A DNA stretch of 64,000 nt, taken from assembly GCF_000820185.1 (NCBI RefSeq), contig NZ_CDCA01000028.1:248001-312000 (forward strand), in the 5' to 3' direction. Both the position numbers and the translations under genes were made by a program. The notes under the pieces are model-generated. The model was not told the origin of the DNA, made no database searches, and was given only the letters and a program-made list of their open reading frames with translations. This document shows positions 9,201-17,694 of this stretch, piece after piece. Every line of letters starts with the position of its first letter. Position 1 is the stretch's first letter. The stretch comes from Aeromonas tecta. GTDB taxonomy: Bacteria; Pseudomonadota; Gammaproteobacteria; Enterobacterales; Aeromonadaceae.

Positions 9201-9986
9201 TCAGTCCCGGTGAAAACCGCCGATCAGCCCCTCGGCCAGCCAGAGCTGCAGAAAGCAGCCGGCCCGAAAGGCGGCGACCTCTTCTCCCAATCGCTCGCCA
9301 AGGTGCAGGCAGAGGCTGGCGAAGTTCTCCCGCCGAAAAAGGTCCTGCACCGCCGTTGCCTCGTCGGGTTCCAGGCTGCGATAGCGGCTGAGGCGCTCGA
9401 TATCCCGCCAGATGAGGCAGAGGCTGGCGCTCTCCTGATACTGGGGGGAAGGTGGCACCTGCTCCTCCTTGAGCGCCTTCCATACCGCCAGGGTATTGAA
9501 GTGCTGGGGATGCAGGCTGGCCGATGGCACGGTCAGAAAGCGCAGCTCGGGCCAGGACTCGGCGGGTTGGCGCTGGATCTCGCTCAGGGTCAGGGCCTCG
9601 GTATCGGCGGCGTCGAAGGCGGCGCGCAGCCGCCACTCGAACTCGGCGAGCTCGGCCACCTGGGGGTGCTCCGCCAGGGCTTGTTCGAGATAGTGGGGAA
9701 AGCCCGCCCCCAGTGCACGCAGAGTCCAGCTACGGGGTGGGTGCTGCGCCAGATAGCCGAGGCAGCATTGCTCGAACAGCTCATCCCCCACATAGGCCCA
9801 GGTCTGCTCGAAATCTTCCTGCAGACACTCCAGCAGGCGGCTCTGGTAGGCGTTGGCATAGATGTGCCAGCGCAGTTCAGCGGGCAGGTGGCCCGGGATC
9901 ACGGTCACGGGAGGCACATCGGGTTGCTCCTGCAGGCCCCGCATAAAGGCCTGCTGCAAGGCTTGCAGCTCAACTAGCGCTGGCAT
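9201..9986 (-). CDS. bufC: DUF2063 family protein, MNIO partner (HvfC/BufC-type)
   Basis: A 261-residue DUF2063 protein. Members are encoded next to DUF692/MNIO enzymes and act as partner proteins, probably recognising the precursor peptide. Older database text calls the domain putative DNA-binding. An N-terminal helical domain starts with a LQ-rich motif and carries the family's RLLECLQEDF-like signature at about residues 50-60. No catalytic motif is obvious. The gene overlaps the end of bufB by 17 bp, implying coupled translation, and is last in the three-gene operon. Confidence 0.85.
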   Translation of the reverse strand: MPALVELQALQQAFMRGLQEQPDVPPVTVIPGHLPAELRWHIYANAYQSRLLECLQEDFEQTWAYVGDELFEQCCLGYLAQHPPRSWTLRALGAGFPHYLEQALAEHPQVAELAEFEWRLRAAFDAADTEALTLSEIQRQPAESWPELRFLTVPSASLHPQHFNTLAVWKALKEEQVPPSPQYQESASLCLIWRDIERLSRYRSLEPDEATAVQDLFRRENFASLCLHLGERLGEEVAAFRAGCFLQLWLAEGLIGGFHRD

Positions 9987-10836
9987 GGGGCACCTCGCCT
10001 GGGGCCTTGCTTGAGGGCCAATGGGGAGCCGCGATGCGTCTGGCCTGGTTTAGCTCGGTCACCAGCTCAGCGAAGGGAGGTATGTGATCGTCGCGCTCTA
10101 TCATGGTGCTGACGGGGCCAAAGCGGCGTACCGCCCGCTCGAACAGGGCCCAGACCGGATCGACGATGGGGTGGTCATGGGTATCGATGACGTAGTCACC
10201 GTAGTCGCTGTGCCCGGCGAGGTGAAACTGCACCACCGCCTCGGTATCGATCTCGTCCAGATAGGCGTTGGCATCGAAGCCGTGATTACGGCTGCTGACA
10301 TAGATGTTGTTGATGTCGAGCAGCAGGCGGCACCCACTTTGGCGGCTGAGCTGGTTGAGAAAGTCCTGCTCCAGATACTCATCCCCGGCGAAGGCGAGGT
10401 AGGTGGAGGCGTTCTCCAGCACCAGGGGGCGGCCGAGGTAGTTTTGTACCGCGTCTATGCGATCGCACAGGTGGCCGAGCACGGCATCCGTCAGGGGGAG
10501 GGGCAGCAGATCGTGGCTGCTCTGGCCGCCGACGCCGGTCCAGCAGAGGTGATCTGACAGCCAGACGGGCTCTATGCTGCGCATCAGCTCCCGCAGGCGG
10601 GCGAGGTAGTCCATGTCAAGAGGATCGGTGGAGCCGATGTTCATGGAGACCCCGTGCATGACGATGGGGTAATCGGCGCGCACTTGCTCCAGGTAATATC
10701 TCGGCTTGCCCCCCGCCACCATGAAGTTTTCCGACAGGATCTCGAACCAGTCGGCGCCCTCGACGCCGTCCAGCACGTCCTGAAAATGCGGGGGCCTGAG
10801 CCCGAGGCCGAAGCCAAGCCAGGGGAAGTGGTGCAT
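9970..10836 (-). CDS. bufB: MNIO (DUF692) RiPP-modifying iron enzyme (BufB/HvfB-like)
   Basis: A 288-residue DUF692 protein of the MbnB/TglH/BufB superfamily: TIM-barrel multinuclear non-heme iron oxygenases that modify cysteines in peptides. Likely metal ligands are visible: H61 (MHGVSMNIGS), E141 (LENAST), D174/N177 (LLLDINNIYV), H205 and H209 (FHLAGHSDYGD), D221-H222 and E247 (MIERDDH). The start at 10836 is fixed by AAGGAG seven bases upstream. The frame stays open to 11067, but that extension reads through the precursor gene in another frame. It follows the Cys-rich precursor across an attenuator and precedes DUF2063. Cys-to-thiooxazole chemistry is known in characterised bufferin systems and is inferred here. 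Confidence 0.9.
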   Translation of the reverse strand: MHHFPWLGFGLGLRPPHFQDVLDGVEGADWFEILSENFMVAGGKPRYYLEQVRADYPIVMHGVSMNIGSTDPLDMDYLARLRELMRSIEPVWLSDHLCWTGVGGQSSHDLLPLPLTDAVLGHLCDRIDAVQNYLGRPLVLENASTYLAFAGDEYLEQDFLNQLSRQSGCRLLLDINNIYVSSRNHGFDANAYLDEIDTEAVVQFHLAGHSDYGDYVIDTHDHPIVDPVWALFERAVRRFGPVSTMIERDDHIPPFAELVTELNQARRIAAPHWPSSKAPGEVPHASAS

Positions 10837-10862
10837 CCAAGCTCCTTGAGTTAGGTGGTGCT

Positions 10863-10900
10863 TAAAAAAACAGGCCGGTAGCCCTTGGCAGGGACCGGCC
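10863..10900 (-). terminator. Intra-operon terminator/attenuator between precursor and modification genes
   Basis: On the minus strand a GGCCGGU/ACCGGCC outer stem (10894-10900 with 10873-10879) and CCCU/AGGG inner stem are followed by UGUUUUUUU. It lies in the 86-bp gap between bufA and bufB. It should let most transcripts stop after the precursor gene. Confidence 0.85.
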
Positions 10901-10922
10901 ATGACAAGCACGAGTGGCCAGC

Positions 10923-11189
10923 TTAGCGCACTTTGCCGCCCTTGGCGGTGCACTCTTCCCGGGTCATGCTGAGGAAGCCTTGGCCCTTGCAAGAACCTTG
11001 TCCCTTGCAGCTGTTCTTGGCGGTCTTGCAGTCGTTGTGGCCCTTGCAGCTGTTGACTCCCCAGCACTGGACCTGATTCTCACCATGTTGTCCGGTGTTG
11101 GCTGCCATGGCTGCGCCAGAGAGAGAGACGGCGGCCATTGCCAGTGCGGCGCCTGCCAGACAGTTGATGGTTTTACGGGTTGCGTGCAT
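10923..11189 (-). CDS. bufA: Cysteine-rich secreted RiPP precursor (bufferin, BufA2/HvfA-like)
   Basis: An 88-residue small protein with a Sec signal peptide (cleavage near AMA-AN, residue 29/30) and a mature part holding six cysteines at 42, 48, 54, 61, 67 and 80. The spacing is regular and the repeats are Gly/Lys-rich (CKGHNDCK, CKGQGSCKGQG). This matches BufA2-type bufferins, which bind copper after MNIO modification. The start at 11189 has AAGGAG seven bases upstream; an ATG six codons earlier lacks a site. It is followed by bufB and bufC. The mature peptide is expected in the periplasm; the metal ligand is inferred. Confidence 0.88.
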   Translation of the reverse strand: MHATRKTINCLAGAALAMAAVSLSGAAMAANTGQHGENQVQCWGVNSCKGHNDCKTAKNSCKGQGSCKGQGFLSMTREECTAKGGKVR

Positions 11190-11639
11190 GTTGTTCTCCT
11201 TGAACATTCCGTCACTCTGCCAGCATTGGCGAGTGTCCGTGTGGCGTCATCTTGGTGAGGAGCTGGCCCCCGGTACTGCTCTCACGGAGGTTGTGACTCA
11301 CAGACCCTATTACGATCCGGATGGAGCAATTGGATCATCAGGGGTCTCGATAACTGCGCCACTCTACAAGACCGTTGTGGCTGGCTTTTACATTCAGGCA
11401 ACATGCGTTTTTTGTGAAAAAGAGATGGCAAGGGTTGCTGTGCCTGGCCTGGCAAGCCGGTCCGAGGAGTCGGCAGGGCGACAACATAGTCATCTGCGCG
11501 CCCCCCCTGTCATGCCGAGCGAATGTGTTAAATCTGAGCTGTTGGGATGGCGCACCGTCACAACATATCAGCCGCGGGCTCTCGCCTCTGCCCCGTCTGG
11601 GGTAAGATCCGGCTCAACACATCATGGAGGAGCGCGGCA
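11190..11639 (-). other. 450-bp divergent intergenic region upstream of bufA
   Basis: No convincing gene was found. Short open frames here lack ribosome sites and resemble no family I recognise. It must hold the promoters of the minus-strand buf operon and the plus-strand SDR gene. A TAAGAT near 11612 could be the SDR -10 element. I could not identify a confident sigma-70 or ECF-type promoter for buf. Confidence 0.4.
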
Positions 11640-12383
11640 ATGGAAAAGCGGGTTTTGATCACCGGCGCCAGTCGGGGCATAGGGGCGGCGACGGCGCACT
11701 ATCTGGCGGGGCAGGGCTATGGGGTTTGCCTCAACTATCGGCAGCAGCGGGCGGTCGCCGAGGCGCTGGCGGCCGAGATCCGCGAGCGTTATGGGGTTGC
11801 CTGCATCGCATTGCAGGCGGATGTCAGCGTGGAAGCCGAGGTGGTGCGACTGTTCGAGGAGATGGATCAGCAGCTAGGATCCGTCACTCACCTGGTGAAC
11901 AACGCCGGCATCTTGCAGCCGCAGATGAAGGTGCTGGAGATGAGCGCCGAGCGCATCAACAAGACCCTGACCACCAATGTCACCAGCTACTTTCTGTGTT
12001 GCCGGGAAGCGGTGCGGCGCATGCAAAAAGGGCAAACTGGGGGCGCCATCGTCAACGTCTCCTCCGCCGCCGCCCGCCTCGGCTCCCCCGGGGAGTATGT
12101 GGACTATGCGGCCTCCAAGGGAGCCATCGATGTCTTGACCAAGGGCCTGTCGCTGGAGGTGGCGGCGCAAGGGATCCGGGTCTACGGGGTGCGACCCGGT
12201 TTTATCTATACCGACATGCATGCCGATGGCGGTGAACCCGGTCGGGTGGAGCGAATAAAGGGGAATATTCCACTGCTACGGGGTGGTCAGCCAGCAGAAG
12301 TCGCTGCTGCTATCGCCTGGCTGTTGTCGGACGAGGCCTCCTACGCCACCGGTACCTTTATCGATGTGGCGGGCGGGCGCTGA
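11640..12383 (+). CDS. Short-chain dehydrogenase/reductase (SDR)
   Basis: A 247-residue classical SDR oxidoreductase, close in look to 3-oxoacyl-ACP reductase/FabG-like proteins. The Rossmann motif TGASRGIG is at residues 8-15, NNAG near 91-94, the catalytic Ser in VNVSSAA and the YAASK active site in VDYAASKGA. The start at 11640 follows GGAGGAG. The ASRGIG loop and Arg further on favour NADP(H), by family analogy. No pathway partner is adjacent. It transcribes away from the buf operon and converges on the NDH-2-like gene. Confidence 0.9.
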   Translation: MEKRVLITGASRGIGAATAHYLAGQGYGVCLNYRQQRAVAEALAAEIRERYGVACIALQADVSVEAEVVRLFEEMDQQLGSVTHLVNNAGILQPQMKVLEMSAERINKTLTTNVTSYFLCCREAVRRMQKGQTGGAIVNVSSAAARLGSPGEYVDYAASKGAIDVLTKGLSLEVAAQGIRVYGVRPGFIYTDMHADGGEPGRVERIKGNIPLLRGGQPAEVAAAIAWLLSDEASYATGTFIDVAGGR

Positions 12384-12598
12384 GAGGCCTGGGGCAGGCT
12401 GGCCTTCCCCAAACCTTGATGATTCAAAACGGCTATCGCTGTCATTTCTCGAGCCATAAAGGCTGATATTTCATCGACTTGATCGGTGGAGTCTCAGGTT
12501 TCTTTTTTGCTCTTCATCAAGCAAGCCTATGTATATCTGCTTGGCGTTGAGGCGCTGCCTGTACAGTGATTGAGATGATGCCTTCAATTCGCAGACAT
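12384..12598. other. Convergent intergenic stretch without a gene
   Basis: Together with the hairpin that follows, this makes up the 265 bp between the SDR and NDH-2-like stop codons. I see no ribosome-site-supported frame, tRNA or U-tailed terminator in it. Confidence 0.5.
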
Positions 12599-12632
12599 GA
12601 GTGCGAGCCAGGCTAAGGCCTGACTCGCACTC
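12599..12632. terminator. Hairpin between convergent SDR and NDH-2-like genes
   Basis: A long stem with arms GAGTGCGAG (12599-12607) and CTCGCACTC (12624-12632) and GC-rich inner pairing. Neither side has a U-run, so it would be a weak terminator or an mRNA 3'-end stabiliser for either gene. Confidence 0.5.
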
Positions 12633-12648
12633 TGGTCGTGGTGGGAAA

Positions 12649-13851
12649 TCAAACAAATTTAGCCAAGGGATCGGCGGCGGCAAAGGCCTCGTCGCGATTA
12701 GGCTTAGGCGGATAAATCAGTTCATTGGTGATGGCTATTTTGAGTTTCTTTGCTTCCTCGCGAACCAGTTTTACCTGCTGATCCCAGCCTTCGGTATAGA
12801 CGGCGCCCCAGGCCCCCAGATCAAGACAGGTCACATAGTTGACCTGGCGATAAGGCAGCGGACTGACGCCCAGCAGGCTTGCAGCGACGTTATGCCCGGC
12901 AAATTTGCCTAACTGGATGGCGTGTTGGCAGGTCATCAGTGCCGTGTTGCCGAGGTCATCCGTCTTGGCATGGGCCATGTCGCCCGTGGCGTAGATATTC
13001 GGGTAACCAGGGATCTGCAGCTCTGGCGTGACGATGAAACGTCCTTGCGCATCGCGCTCGGCGGCGATGGACTCCCCCAGCGAACTGGCTTTGACGCCAG
13101 CGGTCCAGATCACGGTGGCGGCGTCTATCCGGCTGCCATCTTGCAGCGTCACTCCGGCCGCATCCACCACTTCCACGCCGGTATTCAGCCGCCACTCTAC
13201 ACCCAGCTCATCGCAGGCGTTGCGGATCACCTCACGCAGCGCCTCACTGTACTGGCCACCGATGACAGAACTACGCTCTACTACGACTACTTTGGTATTC
13301 GTATTGGCGCCTAACAGCGTTTTCAACCGCGACGGCAGTTCGGTAGCCAGCTCGATCCCGGTGAAGCCACCGCCACACACCACCACGGTATTGCGCGCCG
13401 GACTCTCTGGCTGGGTTGCCAGGGCATTGAGGTGCGCTTCGAGGCGCTGCGCCGTCTCCAGCTGGTCGATGTCGAACCCATATTCGGCGATGCCTTTCAC
13501 GCCGAAGCTGTGCAACTGGCTGCCGCCAGCGAGCACCAGTCGATCGTAAGCGATGCTGGTCATCTCGGCTTGATCGTTGCGATACCAGACCTGGTGTTCC
13601 TGAGGCTCCACCTGGTCAACGCTGCCGGCAATGAAGCGGATATCGAGCGCCTCAAACAAGGGCCGCAGATCGGCGGTCAGCGAGGCCACATTTGCCTCAT
13701 AAAAGCGTGGTCTGACCCGCAGTTCAGGCTGGGGTGACAGCACGGCGATCTCCAGCTCATGGCTGCCCTGAAGATATGCCAGACGGGCGGCACCGACGGC
13801 GGCCCACATGCCAGCAAAACCACTGCCGATGATAAGAATACGTTGCTTCAT
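12649..13851 (-). CDS. NAD(P)H dehydrogenase, NDH-2-like FAD oxidoreductase
   Basis: A 400-residue pyridine nucleotide-disulfide oxidoreductase. The FAD-binding motif GSGFAGMWAA is at residues 9-18, the second dinucleotide motif GGGFTGIE near 165-172, and a YATGDMA FAD-site motif follows. Members transfer electrons from NAD(P)H to quinones at the membrane. No transmembrane helix is evident, so attachment would be peripheral. The start at 13851 follows GGAAGGG. It is divergent from an Rrf2 regulator with a promoter overlapped by tandem repeats, suggesting control by that regulator. It is not necessarily the housekeeping Ndh. Confidence 0.85.
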   Translation of the reverse strand: MKQRILIIGSGFAGMWAAVGAARLAYLQGSHELEIAVLSPQPELRVRPRFYEANVASLTADLRPLFEALDIRFIAGSVDQVEPQEHQVWYRNDQAEMTSIAYDRLVLAGGSQLHSFGVKGIAEYGFDIDQLETAQRLEAHLNALATQPESPARNTVVVCGGGFTGIELATELPSRLKTLLGANTNTKVVVVERSSVIGGQYSEALREVIRNACDELGVEWRLNTGVEVVDAAGVTLQDGSRIDAATVIWTAGVKASSLGESIAAERDAQGRFIVTPELQIPGYPNIYATGDMAHAKTDDLGNTALMTCQHAIQLGKFAGHNVAASLLGVSPLPYRQVNYVTCLDLGAWGAVYTEGWDQQVKLVREEAKKLKIAITNELIYPPKPNRDEAFAAADPLAKFV

Positions 13852-13888
13852 GTTTTTCCCTTCCAAAGGTACAGGCTGTTCGTCTCGA

Positions 13889-13938
13889 TAACTGCGACTA
13901 TACTTATCTGAGTTAACTGCGACAAGATCTTTCTGAGT
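13889..13938. repeat. Two tandem 25-bp direct repeats, putative Rrf2 operator
   Basis: Copies at 13889-13913 and 13914-13938 abut exactly. Each starts with the identical decamer TAACTGCGAC and ends with TCTGAGT; 20 of 25 positions agree. They cover the -10 and -35 elements of the NDH-2-like promoter. Confidence 0.85.
13897..13925 (-). promoter_or_regulatory. Sigma-70 promoter of the NDH-2-like gene
   Basis: On the minus strand TTGTCG (13925-13920), a 17-bp spacer and TATAGT (13902-13897) fit a sigma-70 promoter. It would give a leader of about 40 nt. Each hexamer sits within one of the two tandem repeats. Confidence 0.65.
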
Positions 13939-13980
13939 ATCTGCTGTACCATCAGCAGGACGAACAAGATGGAGCAAGCA

Positions 13981-14508
13981 ATGGCGTTTTACAGTTCTGG
14001 TGTGGAATACGGCATTCACAGCCTGATGAGCATGGTCGATGCAAAGGGCGCTGAGCGTGAGCTGAGCGTGCGCGAAATGGCCGAATTGCAAAACGTTCCA
14101 TACGACTATCTAGCCAAGATATTTACCCGTCTTTCCCGGGCGGGACTGGTGGTGAGCTCAGAAGGCAAGGGGGGAGGGTTCAGACTCGCTCGGGCCAGCG
14201 AACTGATCACAGTGCTCGATGTGGTTCAGGCCATCGACGGGGACAAGTCACTATTTGAGTGTCGCGAAATTCGCCAGCGACTGGCCTTGTTTGATGAGAC
14301 GCCGCCCTCCTGGGCTTGCGATGGCCCCTGCGGTGTTCGCTCCGTCATGGATAGCGCTCAACAGCGCATGGAAGAGGAGCTGGCCCGATGCAGCATCCTC
14401 GATCTGGTTCGCAAAATGTACCGAAAAGCCCCCGATACCTTCACCATTGAAGTGAAACAGTGGATCAACGATCGTCGCAGCAAGGCGGCCACCCCTGAAC
14501 GGGGGTGA
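13981..14508 (+). CDS. Rrf2 family transcriptional regulator
   Basis: A 175-residue winged-helix Rrf2 protein. Relatives (IscR, NsrR, RirA) sense Fe-S clusters, nitric oxide or iron. The HTH lies at about residues 20-70 (VREMAELQNVPYDYLAKIF), followed by the EGKGGGFRLA wing. Three cysteines in the cluster position (FECREI, then WACDGPCG) suggest an Fe-S or redox sensor. The start at 13981 is preferred because GGAG lies just upstream; an in-frame ATG at 13969 is the alternative. It is divergent from the NDH-2-like gene, its likely target. Confidence 0.9.
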   Translation: MAFYSSGVEYGIHSLMSMVDAKGAERELSVREMAELQNVPYDYLAKIFTRLSRAGLVVSSEGKGGGFRLARASELITVLDVVQAIDGDKSLFECREIRQRLALFDETPPSWACDGPCGVRSVMDSAQQRMEEELARCSILDLVRKMYRKAPDTFTIEVKQWINDRRSKAATPERG

Positions 14509-14578
14509 TATGTTTCGGGCGCACTCCTCGCCAAGGCGATTTTCCTGAAGAGGGAAAGCGCAGAGGTCAGTTCAGAAT

Positions 14579-14609
14579 AAAGAGAAGGCGCCGTGGCGCC
14601 CTCTCTTAT
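14579..14609 (-). terminator. Bidirectional terminator between Rrf2 gene and glnE
   Basis: AGAGAAGGCGCC/GGCGCCCTCTCT forms a strong stem. It is followed by UUUAUU on the minus strand (end of glnE) and by a weaker UAUU on the plus strand. Confidence 0.7.
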
Positions 14610-14628
14610 TGTGCTAATCAGGGTTAAC

Positions 14629-17514
14629 TCACTCCCCCAACAGCTGTTGCCAGACGGCCAGTACATGGCCTCGCTCGGTGAGCAGTTGATCGTCTCCCAC
14701 CTTGCGGGAGATCTCCGACAGATTGAGGCGATGGCCCAGGTTGCGGATCTCCAGATAGGCCTGCTTCAGCCCCTCCGCCTGCTCCAGGCTCAGCACCCCG
14801 GCCAGCACGCACTCATCGAAGATACGCACGTTATCGGACCAGCGGGTGAGCGTCTCCGGTTCGCCGCTGGCATGGGCCAGCACCAGGTACTGGGCGATGA
14901 ATTCGATGTCCACCATGCCGCCGGGAGACTGCTTGAGATCGAACTCTCCCTCGCCGGCCTTGAGTAGGTGATCCCGCATCTTGTGGCGCATCTCGCGCAC
15001 CTCGCGGGCCAGGGTAGGCAGGTCACGCTCCCTGGCGAGTACCGCACGACGCACCCGGGCAAACTCGGCCTGGATGGCCTCGTCACCGTAGATGGGGCGG
15101 GCCCGCACCAGCGCCTGATGCTCCCAGGTCCAGGCATCGCTCAGCTGGTATTGCTCGTAAGCGGAGAGCGATGACACCAGCAGGCCCGCATCGCCGGAGG
15201 GGCGCAGCCGCATGTCGATCTCGTACAGAATGCCGGACGGGGTACGGGTGCTGAACAGGTGCAGGATGCGCTGGGCCAGGCGCAGATAGAACTGACGGCT
15301 GTCGATGGACTTGGGGCCGTCGGTGTAGCTGTTGGGATCGCCGCCGTGCAGGAACACCAGATCCAAGTCCGAGCCATAGCCGAGCTCGATGCCACCGAGC
15401 TTGCCGTAGGCGACGACAGCAAAGCCGCGTTGGCCGCTCAAGGTCACCTCGGGCGGCACCCCGTAGCGTTCGCTCATCTGGATCCAGGCCTGATTGACTA
15501 CCTCCTCGGTGATGGCCTCCGCCAGCCAGGTGAGGTGATCGCTCACCTTCATCAGCGGCAGGGCGCCGGCGATATCGGCCGCCACTATGCGTAAGAGTTG
15601 CACCTGCTTGAACTGGCGCAGCGCCTCCATCTGCTGCTCGACATCCTCTTCGGGAATGCGCAGCAGGAACTGGCGCAGCTGGGGTTTGTATTGATCGAGC
15701 GGGGTGGGGTGGTAGAGGTGCTGGGGATCCAGCAGCTCGTCGAGCAAGATGGGATAGCGGGCGAGCTGCTCGCTCACCAGGTGGCTGGCGTCACACAGCC
15801 GCACCAGCTGGCGCAGGGCTGCGGGGTTTTCCGCTAGCAGTTGCAGATAGGCGCTGCGGGTGAAGATGCGGGTCAGCAGGGTGCAGACCCGCTCGAACAG
15901 CCGGGCTGGCTGCTCGCTGGCGACCACCAGCCGCAGCAGTTCCGGCATCAGTGCGTCAAGGGCGACGCGCCCCTGGGGGCCGACCTGGCGGCGCCGATAC
16001 TCCTCTTTGAAGCGCAGCAGGGCGCTGCAGAGCGGCGCCGTCTCCTCGATGCCCTGGGTGCCGAACAGCTGTGCCAGCTCGGCGGCGTCGAGTTCGGTGC
16101 GCCACAGATCGAGCCAGAGCTGATCCAGATGGTCCGGGGCCTCTTTCTCTTCCCCCACCACGGCGACGAACTCCTGATGGACGGCGGCCATCTCCTCGTC
16201 CAGCCGGGCCATAAAGGATCCCCAGTCATCGAAGCCCAGCGAGAAGGTCAACCGCTGACGATCCCGCGCCTCGGTGGGCAGGGTCTGGGTCTGCTGATCG
16301 CCAATCTCCTGCAGAATGTTTTCGACCCGGCGCAGGAAACGATATGCCTCGAGCAAGCGAGTGGCGCGCTCCTCTTCGAGTGCGCCGCTGTGGGCGATGG
16401 CGGCCAGCGCCTCTGGCAGGTGGCGCACCCGCAGCGCGGGTTCGCGGCCACCACGAATGAGCTGCAGCGCCTGGGCGATAAATTCCACCTCACGAATACC
16501 GCCAGAGCCTAGCTTGATGTTGCCCTCCAGCCCCTTGCGGCGCACCTCGGCGGCGATCATCGCCTTCATCTGGCGCAGGCCGTCGATGACGCCAAAATCG
16601 ATGTAGCGGCGAAACACGAAGGGGCGCAGCAGTTCGGTGAGCGCCTGGGCGTGCTCGCATTGGGGGCCCAGCACCCGCGCCTTGACCATGGCGTAACGCT
16701 CCCAGTTGCGACCGTGGTGCTGGTAGTAATCCTCCATGGCGGCAAACGAGATGGCGAGCGGTCCCGCTTCGCCGAACGGGCGCAGCCGCATGTCGACTCT
16801 GAACACCTGACCATCCTGGGTCGGCTGGTGCAGGGCGTTGATCAGGCGCTGGCCGAGCTTGATGAAGAACTGCTGGTTCGCCAGCTCCCGCCGCCCGCCG
16901 ACGGTGTAGCCGTTGTCCGGGAAGGTAAAGATGAGGTCGATATCCGAGGAGAAATTCAGCTCGCCCCCGCCTAGCTTGCCCATGCCGAGGATCAGCAGCG
17001 GCTGGGGATCGCCATTGCCATCCATCGGGGTGCCGAGCTCGGTGCATTGCTTGGCGTAGAGCCAGTCGCGGGCGCCGCAGATAAGCGTATCCGCGAGCCG
17101 GGTGAGATGGATAAAGCTCTCTTCGACCTCCGATTCCCCCAGCAGCTCACGCCAGGCGATCACCAGCATGCGGCTGCGCCTGAACTGGCGCAGTACCCGC
17201 TTGAGCGCCTCTTCATCACCGACCCCGGCGAGCAGGGCCGCGAGATCTGGCTCATAGGCGGACCAGCGCTCTCGCCGTGTGAGATCTCCCGACGCCAGGG
17301 TCTCTTTTAGCAGTTCAGGCTGCTTGATAAGGGAATCGGAGACGAAGTCGGAGAAACCGAACAGGGTAAGCAGCGTCTGCTGCTGATCTTGAGGCAGATC
17401 CCCATAGTCGGGTGCCAACTCGAGCAGTCGTTGCCACTGGCGCTGGGCCTGCTCCTGCAACAAGGAAGGGAGAGCGGGGGAGACAGACGAGAGAGAAGAG
17501 GAATGCTGGGCCAC
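14629..17514 (-). CDS. glnE: Bifunctional glutamine synthetase adenylyltransferase/deadenylase
   Basis: A 961-residue GlnE, which adds and removes AMP on glutamine synthetase in response to PII and glutamine. Both nucleotidyltransferase domains keep their motifs: GMGKLGGGELNFSSDIDLIF in the N-terminal deadenylase half and AYGKLGGIELGYGSDLDLVF in the C-terminal adenylylase half. I place the start at GTG 17514, eight bases after AAGGA. The frame stays open to a TTG at 17571, which has no ribosome site. It is a single gene ended by a strong hairpin. Length is close to the E. coli protein (946). Confidence 0.95.
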   Translation of the reverse strand: MAQHSSSLSSVSPALPSLLQEQAQRQWQRLLELAPDYGDLPQDQQQTLLTLFGFSDFVSDSLIKQPELLKETLASGDLTRRERWSAYEPDLAALLAGVGDEEALKRVLRQFRRSRMLVIAWRELLGESEVEESFIHLTRLADTLICGARDWLYAKQCTELGTPMDGNGDPQPLLILGMGKLGGGELNFSSDIDLIFTFPDNGYTVGGRRELANQQFFIKLGQRLINALHQPTQDGQVFRVDMRLRPFGEAGPLAISFAAMEDYYQHHGRNWERYAMVKARVLGPQCEHAQALTELLRPFVFRRYIDFGVIDGLRQMKAMIAAEVRRKGLEGNIKLGSGGIREVEFIAQALQLIRGGREPALRVRHLPEALAAIAHSGALEEERATRLLEAYRFLRRVENILQEIGDQQTQTLPTEARDRQRLTFSLGFDDWGSFMARLDEEMAAVHQEFVAVVGEEKEAPDHLDQLWLDLWRTELDAAELAQLFGTQGIEETAPLCSALLRFKEEYRRRQVGPQGRVALDALMPELLRLVVASEQPARLFERVCTLLTRIFTRSAYLQLLAENPAALRQLVRLCDASHLVSEQLARYPILLDELLDPQHLYHPTPLDQYKPQLRQFLLRIPEEDVEQQMEALRQFKQVQLLRIVAADIAGALPLMKVSDHLTWLAEAITEEVVNQAWIQMSERYGVPPEVTLSGQRGFAVVAYGKLGGIELGYGSDLDLVFLHGGDPNSYTDGPKSIDSRQFYLRLAQRILHLFSTRTPSGILYEIDMRLRPSGDAGLLVSSLSAYEQYQLSDAWTWEHQALVRARPIYGDEAIQAEFARVRRAVLARERDLPTLAREVREMRHKMRDHLLKAGEGEFDLKQSPGGMVDIEFIAQYLVLAHASGEPETLTRWSDNVRIFDECVLAGVLSLEQAEGLKQAYLEIRNLGHRLNLSEISRKVGDDQLLTERGHVLAVWQQLLGE

Positions 17515-17694
17515 GGTTACCGTCCTTGTGATTAACGGATCTGCAGGTTGAGTGAAAAAGCTGGCTGCCAATCTAGCACTGCCACGGCTTTCGTCACAGT
17601 GCAGAGGTTATCCGAGTCGCCGGTTCTGCCCTCTGGCATGGTCATCGACGAGCGCCATGACGCTCGTCGAAATGGGCGGGCGTCTAGGGCTGGC

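Noticed and set aside
11095..11658. A 187-codon plus-strand frame across the buf/SDR intergenic region
   Set aside because: Its start overlaps bufA antisense, it has no ribosome site and no recognisable domain.
17515..17694. A sigma-54 promoter upstream of glnE
   Set aside because: A TGGCA-like start is present on the minus strand, but the required GC pair at the -12 position is missing at the right spacing.
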